Source: Micrasema longulum
Taxonomy: Eukaryota > Arthropoda > Insecta > Trichoptera > Brachycentridae
NCBI GenBank assembly: GCA_022494885.1
Contig: JAGVSM010002869.1
Span: 124,001 to 188,000 of the forward strand
Direction: 5' to 3'
Length of the DNA: 64,000 nt
Under the pieces are notes generated by a model. It saw only the letters and a program-made list of their open reading frames with translations, was not told where the DNA came from and made no database searches. Position numbers and translations under genes: made by a program. Of the stretch, positions 48,901-60,900 are shown piece by piece (the stretch's first letter is position 1; each line of letters starts with the position of its first letter).

Positions 48901-51900
48901 TTATTCCAAAAGCAATAAAAACTAAAGTAAATTTTGCATGTTCTTTCAAAATATTGCCGTAATTTAATGGTTAATCCAACTGTCCCGATTTCTGCATACA
49001 AGGGGTGCTTTTCCGAGATGTTTTTCTCGTGTATTTTGTATGTAAATACGCGAGATAATACGGCCGCGAGAGCGTTTGAAATACCACCCCTGGATAACGT
49101 CTGGCACTCATTAATTAATTTTTTAAAAATAAATACCTGCGTTCTTGTGATTTACCCAAATATTTCATTTTGAGGGTCATTTTCAACGAGTTGTAAATAA
49201 CTCACTATTAGAAAATGGGAATCAGGTTGGGGTAGAGTGGGATTCGAACCACGGACCTTCGAGCCGTGAGTCCGAGACACTAGCCGCAGAGCCACAACCC
49301 GATTCATCAACCAAATCCGAATAATTTGGGTTTTACTGTAAATGTAATTCCACGCTGCTCGTGGACACGATACGGGTGAAACGAGCCAATGATGTCTTTG
49401 GCATACATTTTTGTTCGAAGAAATTTCATTATTTACATACATTATTTTTAAATACTTTTAGAAACATGATGTAATTTTAGAGTGTAGAGGTATCAATAAG
49501 TTATTGGCACCACGAATGTCATATAAAACCGATAATAAATTCTAACACACAATAAAAGAGAATTAAAACGTATTTTTTTACAATTTTCGATTGTGGGCGG
49601 TTGATGATGCCAATGTAAACATCGACTTTCGTCCCCATAAAATTAAATTCGTATTATTTAAGACGAAAAGACTGTAGAGATACGGAGACGGAAAAACGAT
49701 ATCTGGCGAGTTTGAAAAAGTCTATTTATGAATGTAAAGCTAGGGTTTCCTAGGACAGCGGTGCCCGTATTTTAACGGCCGTAGTGAACGGTGATGCGGT
49801 AGACAGCCGTGGTAACGGTGACTAGAGAGTGGTTTCCTAGGAAAACGGCGATATCAACACCATTTAACACCGTTTTCATAGGAAACCATTCTCTAGTCAC
49901 CGTTACGACGGCTGTCCACCGCATCACCGTTCACTACGGCCGTTAAGATACGGGCACCGCTGTCTTAGGAAACCCTAGTTTAAGACTGACGGATATTTCA
50001 ATAGAGGTGGAGAAACCGTTGGAAAAAAATATATAAAGTCGGACATTGACAGAAGCTTATGATCTGTGATTGGATGGTTTATTGTTGAGAAAACATATTG
50101 TCATAATACAATATTTTTATTTATTTTAATATAAAAGACAAATGTTAGGCAATTCCAGTCTCCAGCTTCGACACAAATTTGAGTCTCGAGACTGTGACGA
50201 GACTCGGAGACCATTCGTATAAAGAAATAGGGAATGAGGTACCCGAATAAATCTCGTCATAGCATACTATCAATTAAACATTTTGTTAACATGAATACAA
50301 AACATGTCAAACTATCCCTATATCACCAAATATACATAGATCACAATAGCCTAGCTAAAATGACATAACAAAAAGATCTACAAGTAGTTAAGGGTGAAGT
50401 CAGCTAGCAACCAGATTGCTCCAGACAGAGAGCTAAGGAAAATATGTGCAGCTTTACCATAACACTTGTCAGAGATACCGTTTTTAGATACTTTGATCAT
50501 ATGTTATGCAAACTTATGTAGTAAAATCATGCTTTTAACTACATATGTTGCTGAGAACTTTATGTATCTCAATGAACGGGGTCTATCATCCCAGGAGAGA
50601 ACGCTCTGCATTCCACGACACAATACATCTTTCTTTAGTGACTCTTTCTCTGTACAAGCCGTTCATTTTTCCTCAAATTACTTGAAGAAACGATGATTTT
50701 GATAAAATTATAAATAAAGTTATCAATGAAACATCTCGGTTTAGTTTTACATTTTTACTATTTTGACCAACGAATTTTGAATCACAGTATTGTGCTACTG
50801 TTAAAATGTGTATTTCCCACTCTATTGTATTTCGCCATGTGTTCTTTTCCCACCTTTTAAATAATAAATGCTTAATCACAATTATGGTCCGAAAATTCCC
50901 AAAAATGAACTGTTAAGCAAACTAGTTATAAATATTTATGTTTTCTGTCCTCTGTTAAAATACTTATTTGATCTTCTTATCCCTAAAATATGTTAAGAAT
51001 AGTATAAAAGCTGTAAACTCGTTGTTCAAAATGATAAAAAAGTAAAACTAACTTAATTTTATCAAAATCATTGACTATGGAGTTTTATCAAGAAATATCA
51101 ACAAAAAAATATCAATATTATTTTAAGAAACGTCTGAGAAAATCGTTCTATAGAATACCTAAACTAAATTCAGCTTCTTCTTTCTCCTGTTTCCTACAAT
51201 TCCCTTCCTCATTATAATTTGTTTTCAATTAGAACATTTCATGTATTATAATTATTATTCGTTATAGGCAGGCAGCTTTTGCTGATGCGCCTATATCTCG
51301 TGTACTGCTTTTTGTCCAAGTTCTTCTTCTTTCAAAAAGCATCCAAACAGTTTTTCAACTGGAAATGAAATGGCTTGGCAATTTTTTCCAGTCTGAAACT
51401 ACCCTGCTGGAAATGAAGTTTTTCTTGTGATTGAGGTGGAATTGAGGACGATAGAGCTTCCAGTTATGACCCCGTAAATTTGTGTTGGGATTAAATGGAT
51501 ACATCTCATGCAGGGGGCAGTCATAGTAATTATTGAGTATCTTATAAGTTTCTATCAAGTCCCCTCTCTTCCAATGATGTAAGCCCTAATGATCTACCGT
51601 GGTAAGGCATACTTTTGGGTGATTTGGGGATTTTTCTAGCACATCTTTGGACTTTTTCCACTAGCTCGATGTCTTTAGTAAAGTAGGGACTCCATACTTT
51701 ATATCCATACTCCAATAAAGGTCTCACATAGGTCTTGTATATTTTAAGAGATATCTCTGGAGTAATATTTTAGAATGCCTTTTTAATCAAGTGAATGATT
51801 GACAATATATGTGATCTGAGCTTCCCATTTTAAATCCGTTGATATGATTATGCCGAGATCTTTTTGATGCTTTAAGGGTTTGAGTTGGACACCGCCCAAA

Positions 51901-54900
51901 GGATAAGTATACAATGGGTTGTTTTTGCCTACGTGAAGAAAGGTACATTTTTCAGGGTTTAGTGGGTCATTTGATCCAAATCCTGTAGTAGTTGTCCAGA
52001 GTATAAAAGGGGGTTTGCAAACAGTTTGGTGTCATCTGCAAAGATACTTGATTGAGATTTTATGACTGTTTTGAGATCATTAATGTACAGGATGAAGAGG
52101 ATCGGGCCAAGAGCTGAACTTTGCGGAACACCGTTAAGAATGTTAGGTTTTGTAGATAAGGTGCTGTCTATTTTTACTTGAAAGATATGATTATTCGAGA
52201 AAGCTTCAATCCATCTTAGTAGCTTACCGCGGATACCCAAGTGCTCCAGCTTCTTGACCAGTCTTTTAATTGGAACACGATCAAATGCTTTTTCAAAGTC
52301 AATGTATAGTACATCCGATGGATTGTGATTGAACATGTTCATGTTTATTACATCTTTCATTTACTTATTTGGTTGGTTGGAAGATATTGGTACATAGCAA
52401 TAAACTAGTTAAGTGTGCCTACTAACTCTGTACAAAAAGTTTAAAATAAATAAATTTATATTATTATTAGTGGAGACCAATAGCAAATAAAACAAGTTTT
52501 GGAAGCCGGTAAAACATGGGTGATAAAAACGGGTGATAGGAAGGAATGGAGACGTTTGGAAGAGGCCTTTATCTAGCAGTGGAGAGAACGAGGCTGAAGA
52601 AGAAGATTATTAAAATTAGATGGGTACATATTTAAGTTTCACACATAATCTTAGGGAAACCAAAAAGTCACTAAACTCGATTGGTAAAATATCAAGATTT
52701 ACAAACAGCCCGACAATTAAAACAAACGAACTATGTTCTAAAAAAGTTAGCTCGTTTTGAAAATGTGATTAAAGCATAAATAAATACTAAAATAAAATAT
52801 TGGCCTCTTACTGGCTGACACAAATCTCTTGAAACAATTTGTGACAATATAATTACATACTCCGTAATTACACCTACATACAAATGATATTATTTTAAAA
52901 TTATTAATTGCAGAGGTTAATAATGATGAGGTCATATCCCATTTATATCAAGTATGAATTACATACGATTATACTTAATTTGACTTTTATATGTATAAAT
53001 ATAGGATGATTACGAAAGGCACCCGGTAGGAAGTCATGGCATTAGTTAACAAATCTGTAATTACACATTTACGTAAATCAAATAATTTTTATGGTATAAT
53101 GTGTTTTTAAATACTAAGTGGTGTTATCAATAATAGATTTAGCGTAGCAACATACAAACATGGATAATTATTGAGTGAAAGTTCAGAGTTGAAATATGTA
53201 AGCTCGTGTATGCTCTACTACCAATTATTGAAGGATGTATCCATTACAGACATTAAATACATAAATCCTAAATTTTCTTACAAAAAAGCAGTAATTTATG
53301 TTTCACTTTTGATTGTTGATAATGTTTTGGTCGGCATGCATGTTTACAGTCGGCCTCGTGGTGTCGTGACCAGCGCGTTTGCTTACCACGCAAGAGGTCT
53401 CGGGTTTAATTCCCGACACGGTTGACTTGAAAATATTTATTTAAAAAGGTGTTTTCACACTCGAATATTTCATAGTCCCTGGACTGGCATCCGAAGCGTA
53501 AGACTGATCATCTTACCTTAATGTAACAATAAGATCAAGATACACTGCAATTGGTGTACCAATGCAGTACCCTATGCACCATTAGGTGTGGAAAGGGAAT
53601 GATGATGATTTTCAAGAAAATATGTCTGAAAAATTTGAGATTGATGACTAGCTGGGTGAGATTTTTTCCAGACTCCTACATCATTTTGAATTGGTACATA
53701 ATTCATCAGATTAAGATAAGGTATGAAAATAACTTCTAGAGATAACCAGAAACCTAATTTTTTTTTGTTCACTTACCAATTCAAGAACTACAAATTCTTC
53801 TTTTTACTATAGTGTTACGACTAATACTACAAAAAGTGAAACGGGTGATGCAAACTACATACTTATAATCATGTCAGAAAAAAAATATGGCTTACAACCA
53901 AACAAACTGCATTGGCAATACATAAAAGAGAAAAAAAACATAAATAATTAGTTTATTTAGAACATTTATAGCCCGCTGCTTAAAAACCAGGGTTGTAACG
54001 TAGCTCCGCATCCATGGAACATCCGCTTACTTTAGAAGATCCACATCTGAATGATATGTTGTGTCATGATTTAATTATGTTTAATAAGGGATGTTTCAAA
54101 ATTATATAAAATGTCTCCCTCGGCACGGGACACCCCGGTGAGGCATTATCATTAATATAAAAAAGATAAACATAATTTGTAAAAAAATAAATAAATTAAA
54201 ATACATTTTTTTTAGTTTGGTCTATCTAGTGAAAGGCATCAAGCAAAAATCTTATTACTTTCATAATAAAAATCGTTATCACAGTGATATGACACAATAT
54301 TGTTATTGCTTAAGTACTGTGTAATTGTCTTTATAATTAGACGCCACACTGCCATCCTATCATAGTTGGTCTAAGTTATTTTGTGTACAGAATATTTGTT
54401 AAACTCAGTAGCGAAGAAGTTTATTTGCTATATGCGTGAAACATATCGACACTGGAAAGGAAAAAGGTTACCAAATGACATATAGCAACTTTACAGAAGT
54501 GCCAATAAAGTTTTTATTATTATTTTTAATTATTAAAGAATCTTATATTTTAAATTTTTGTTTAAATTACGTAGGAAAATCGCCAAAATAATCAACTTGC
54601 ATTTGCCATATTTTGTTTATAAAAATATACCATTTTCTTTGCAAAATGTTTGTACATATTTATTTTTCTTGACTGTTTCTCAAAACATCCGCATTCGCGG
54701 ATGTCAATACCTAATATCCGCACCCGCGGATGTCGAAAAAGTTACACCCGTTACGTGCCAATTAAAAACACAACTCATTCTAATTTGATCAGATAATATT
54801 AATTTATACATCAATTTGAAGGTATTTTAATGAAGCTCTGCTCTGACTAGTACCGTAGTCGTGCGACAGAGACGACACTCTACAATGTCAAGTTAGTTGA

Positions 54901-57900
54901 AATGGCCGACAGTCTCTTTCTATGTGCCGACGTACGATATTCAATGCCAGGTACTGTATATTATGTACTGGGTTTAGGGGGCTCAAACCCCCCCATAAAA
55001 AAGTACTTTACACTAGATATAGTGAATTTCAAAGATACCGACTATGAATTTTCAACCTTTACTTTAATAAAATGTGATACTTAATAAACAAAGATCAATG
55101 GGAACGGAGTGTTTTCGATCCCGATCGAGGCTATACATTATATTATATTCTATTAATTTCTATATTATATTATATTCTATTAATTTCAATATTATATTAA
55201 TTTCTCTGTAACACCCCCCATGTGGAAGCTATAAATACGTCTGTGCTACTGGGTCTAATCGGACTTATCTCTGGGCTGGTATTCCGAATGCCTTTATAGC
55301 GCATATTTACGTACTAAGTATGTGTTGTACTGCGCTACAAAAGTATTCAGAATTACAGCCTTGGTAGGTATAAGTTAAAGTGTGTGAAGCGCACAAATCA
55401 ATTTGTTAGGATGTTAGATGAGAAACTACCATTATCACTTTAAAAAAGGAAGAAAGGATGTTGGAACAATAACAAAGTTGAGAACCTACATTTCTGATAG
55501 TTTTTATCATCATCAGGAAACTTAGTTTAAAATAAAGTACTACAAACAAACGTATTATCAAAACCTTGAATACAAAATTGTTTGACATAACCAGATTATT
55601 CATTTATTGCATCTTGAAGTTAGTTTTAATGTTTAGTACAGAGTGTTTAAATGTTTAATGTATTAGTGAATGTCGGTGAACCAAGTAAACATACAAATTT
55701 TGTTTGTGTTAGTTTGCAGTTTAGAAATTTAAAAAATTATTTTACCTGCAGTTGTATGTCAGCAATTTTGGACCACGAGAATTCGAACTCGTTGAGGGGA
55801 ACTTTAGCGTGTTTCAGGTAGCGAAGGAAGCCGAGTTCCTCGGGACGGAGGATGAGGAGTGCGTGACCTGCAGCACCCATACCTCGAGCTGTTCTTCCTA
55901 CTCGGTGTATGTATTCCTTAAAAATAATAAAATTGTATTTTTTTGCTTTTGAGAAAATAACCAATTCTTATGGAAATAGAAATGTAGTAAAAATGTTTGC
56001 AACACACGGCCAGAAACTATATTTAAAATAAGTTATGTTTTCAGAGGTGCAAATAAAATTAATCTAGCACAACTTTAAATGTTATATTCATCAAATACAT
56101 TAAAAAATACATGCAAGTGATAGAATAAGTTGTGCAGAAATGGAGTGTTGAATTGAATGTGATTTATTCCATTATTTATCAAATGTACAACTTAATTTTT
56201 CCTAGCTTTGTGTTTAATAAGTTTTTGGCATTATTGTCAGTGTGACATGTTACCTTGGGATCATCTGGTGGGTCGAATTGAACAATCCAGTCAACAGCAG
56301 GAATGTCCAGTCCTCTGGCAGCTACATCAGTACAGAGTAATATACCAGTCTCCGCATTACAGAATTGGAAGAATGTTGTAGTTCGCTTGGTCTGTTGTTG
56401 TTTACCCTAAGGAAATAAAAAATATTAGTAAATATCTTGCCAAATATTTTTTTAAACATAAAATGTAGGTGCTCACATAAAATTTTTAAATCTTTGAAGA
56501 TACTGGAGCTTGAAAAATGTGACATTTTGTCACCCACTCGACAATAGTCGATTGGGCACCTCGATTGCTTTGTCATAATGCTATTCTTGAAAACCCTCCG
56601 ACAATTTAATTACAAAGATGAATGAGCAAGTGGCAACACTAACAAATCCGTATTTATCTATGGCTCTCCTGTCACATGTAAACCTTTATGGTTTCTTATC
56701 AGACTTCTTCCATTGAATATTTTGTGTATGGAATATTATTTAAAAACTGAAAGAAAATGTTTAACTGAGACACTGCAACATTTATAATTATTATTTGCCT
56801 TTGACATAACACACATCTACATGTAATTAGAAATATTTCATATTTATTTAATGTATTTTAAAAACATATTGTGTAATATATATCTCAAATACGTAATTTG
56901 ACATTGACGGGCGATAGAATAATTTTGAAATCATGTTTCTAGTGAAACTTCATTTGATAATGGATTAAAAATAAGTACAGTTATATTTGTTGCACATTTG
57001 TTGATGCGCCGTCATCATAACATCGATCAGTGTTGTAAATTTTAAGTTACATACAACAAAAATACCTACTCGTCATTCAAACATGAATCCCGAGCGTTTT
57101 ACAAGAAGGACGTTTGACAGCTGAAGTTACGACGTCGCATTCGATTGTCAATGTCGATTGCTTTGGAGCACTTGAGATAAAGTCGATTGGTTTTCAATCT
57201 ACTGCATTCGTATTGGTGGTTTAAGAATACTGGCACTCGTCAAATCACGGAAGTCACATACGATTCTAAAGACAAATGAGTCCAGCATAAGGCCCCTGGA
57301 AGGGATGTCGATGAGACCAATTTATCTTCATTAACAGAGAGGAAGAAAGAACGAACTGTCATTCCCTTATATGTAGCCAAAGGTGCATAAGGCACTGCAT
57401 TGATTTTTATGGAAATAGCTATGTAGTAAAAATGTTTGCAACACACGGCCATAAACTATATTTTAAATTAGTAATGTTTTCAGAGGTGCAAATAAAATTA
57501 ATCTAGCACAACTTTAAATGTTATTTTCATCAAATACATTAAAAAATACATGCAAGTGATAGAATAAGTTGTGCAGAAATGGAGTGCTGAATTGAATGTG
57601 ATTTATTCCATTATTTATCAAATGTACAACTTAATTTTTCCTAGCTTTGTGTTCAATCAGTTTTTGGCATTATTGTCAGTGTTACCTTGGGATCATCTGG
57701 TGGGTCAAATTGAACAATCCAGTCAACAGCAGGAAAGTCCAGTCCTCTGGCCAACAGCCATAAGCAACTTGCCAAATATTTTTTTAACATGTAGGTGCTC
57801 ACAAAAAAAATCTTTGAAGATACTGGATTTAATAGCAAAGGGATGTCTATGAGACTATTTATCTAGTGTCTCGGACTCACAGATCAAAGGTCCATGGTTC

Positions 57901-60900
57901 GGATCCCACTCTACCCCAACTTGATTCCCATTTTCTAATAGTCAGTTATTTACAACTCGTTGAAAATGGCCCTCAAAATTAAATATTTGGGTGAATCATA
58001 AGAATGGAAATGTATCTTCTTTTTTTTTTAAAAAAAAAAGAAGAAACTGTCATTCCCTTATATGCAGCTAATGGTGCACAGGGAACTGCATTGGTATGCC
58101 AATTGCAGCGTACTGCAATATTTTTTTGCTATATGATTGTAAGATGATCTGATCAGTCTTGTGCTTTAAACATGCCTTGATCACTAAACCACAAAACAGA
58201 CCCATGCAACAAAAACATTGAAGGTTTTTAATTAATAATATTCTAAAAAAAAATATTTACGTTCTTATGATTTGCCCAAACATTTCAATTTTATGGCCAT
58301 TTTCAACAAGTTGTAAATAACTCACTGTTAGAAAATAGGAATCAAGTTGTGGTAGAACCTTCAAGTCCGCGACACTATCCACGAGACCAAAATCCGGTTT
58401 ATTTAAGCATTTAATTAAAAATCAACAGATAGAAAAAAAATATCCATATATGCGTGTTCGAACTTGACAGAGTGGTGGATGTAACGGAGTAATAACCAGC
58501 CATGGCACATTATAAACCTGGGTAATGTTCTATATTTTCAATATAGTTCAATTTAATTTTATCTCCACTACTCTTAGTTTCAGATACGCCTACATAAAGC
58601 ATAATTAAATTAAGAATATATAGTAGGGCCAATTTCATAGGTCACATTTGAAATTTGTCGGTTTTAGTTTCATAGTGAAGTAACCTGCTTAAAAACATCG
58701 ATTTAAGTGAATGAATCGATTTGGACTTCAAACATAATACATGTGAATTGAATTCAGTTGCTATGAAAAAGTACTTATAGGTACTGTAATTTTATTTTAA
58801 AAATCATAAGTCGAATCCCTGTCCCATTTTTATTTTCTATCGTAAATTTAAGGAACAAAATAAGATAAGTACATAATTTAACAAAACTATCAACATTCGA
58901 TTTTTCTGGGTAACATCCCTAGTGTTTAAAAAGAAAAGGGGTTCACTGATGCAACATTGTAACGACGTTTAGAACAGAAAAAGTTTATTATGCTTAGAAT
59001 GGTTTATTAGTGAAAGTAAATCATAAAATTACCTTCTTTTGTCATTATTGCAATAAATACGTAATCGCGGTTGAAAAAAGTTAAGCAATTGAGCAGTTCT
59101 AAATTCGAAAAAAAAAAAAATATTTTATTACCGCCCTTACACGGTTATGTTGTTGAATTTTGATGAAGTGTCAAATGTGACCTAATAAATTAGCCCTACT
59201 ATAGTTCATCATATTACTCACATGTATGGACATGACGGGAAGATCAATGTAGTTGAATAATTCAGTGTGATACTTTACAGACATACAACTTGAGAAAAAT
59301 ACCATTACTTTCTTGCGTCTATTCTTTTTCAGGAATGTGAATAATACTAATAATCTCTTCTCCGAAGGGCAGACAATATAACTGAAAGGAAATAAAAATA
59401 ATCAAACACAAGTCAAACGTTGTGTGGAAAAAAATTAAAAGTTAATGTTTTCAGATATCCGTTCTATAGATATATCACATGGTGACTCGACAACAAATAG
59501 AGATAATATTCATCAATCTAAATAGTTGGAGTTCTACCATCATCTTCGCCTTATTAATCATCATGATAGTATTGAACACTTGATTATCTTGGTATATTCG
59601 TTAAGCAAACTCCCCCCTAAAGTTGTGCGACTTGGAGTGCGCTGATGATGCGGTTCTCGAAAAGTCTGTTGGTGATATTCGAGAAATTGTTGACGAACTG
59701 CAGGAAAACTCTGCTCATCTGGATCTTAATACTAATGCCAAAAAAACCTAGATTATGTGCAACAAATCTTGTCCTGAAACTAATCAGCCTCTTTATAATA
59801 TTGGGCTGAGGATCTAGAAAGTTGACAGTTTTAAATACTTGCGAGTTCACATAACTGAGATGGTAGTAAGCACAAAGAGCTCGCGACCCACTTAGGAATC
59901 ACTGGAGCAACTTTGAATACTATGCATGTTGTCTAAAACTCTAGTCTATACTTGGTCAAAACGAAATGCCGATTATTCAAATGTTCTATAATGCCAGTAC
60001 TCTTATACGGGTACGCTTGGCGCATTACTAAAACTTTAACTTCTGAATTTCGAGAGTAAGTGCTTGAGGGAAATATTAGGTGTAAGGCGGTTCGATTTCA
60101 TAACTAACATTGAAGTCTGAGACAAACGCGCAGCCTCCTATAACGAGTGTTTTTAGGATGCAGCGATGGACCTGGCTCGGACACGTGTTGCACATGCCTC
60201 AGGAGAACCTAAACCGAAGTTGCCTCGTCTTTACTAAGCGACGTGGGATTGACGAGGGAGGAGAGAGTGCTGGCTGGCGATAGGGTCACCTGGAGGCGTT
60301 CAGTGATATCCACATCTCCATCTAGGAACGGGCGTGGAAAAAGAAACACTCTATGTTATGATCAAATCCATCATCAAAAAGAAAGATTTTTTTATTCATT
60401 TCCTGAACAATTTTTAAAATATAATTGGACAAATATTACTGGCGCAATGACAGTATGCAAAATGATGGCCTAATGCCTTTACACAAGAAGCTCCTATTTG
60501 CTTTCTTCAGTCATTTTATAATTAATGCGATAATTTTATTTCATATGATTTATCTACGTTTACAGCATAATATGAGACTATAATTACCCTTGTTCTAGAC
60601 CAGCTACTGTAGCAGTTTCCTTGTGGTCATCCACGCCAACATAGATAGGTTCTTTTTTAAGAGCTAGAGATGTGATGCTTTTAGTTTTCTCAGTTTGTGT
60701 GGCGCTGAATAGCATGGTTTGTCTTCTTTCTGGATAAATATTACAAGTAATATGTTTTACATTCATTTACACAGTGCTAAAGCAGTGAATGTTTCAGTAT
60801 TTAAAAACTTACTAGGTAAAAGATTGATAATTTGTTTGAGTTCTTCTTCGAAGCCAATATCTAATATCCGGTCAGCCTCGTCAATAATGAGACACTGAAG

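Larger units (their letters stand above)
48690..49340. mobile_element. pogo/Tigger-like MITE carrying other repeats
   Basis: Left AGTAGAACTTCGTTTATCCG; right end, reversed, TTTACAGTAAAACCCAAATT then ATTCGG. Both resemble the ends at 46570. It contains the hairpin repeat at 48985-49090 and a SINE at 49095-49315. Confidence 0.5.
29413..55745 (-). other. DDX18 intron 10, 26.3 kb, transposon-filled
   Basis: The donor after ...DIQLQ and the acceptor before [10 protein letters not shown] bracket 26,333 bp. All other introns of the gene are 72-2815 bp. The interior contains only repeats and transposon pieces annotated separately; I see no host exon inside. Confidence 0.9.

Noticed and set aside
55752..55952. 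66-codon plus-strand frame
   Set aside because: Antisense of DDX18 exon 10.
57653..57838. A second functional motif V exon
   Set aside because: It lacks the 5' half of the exon and the normal acceptor; treated as a pseudo-exon.
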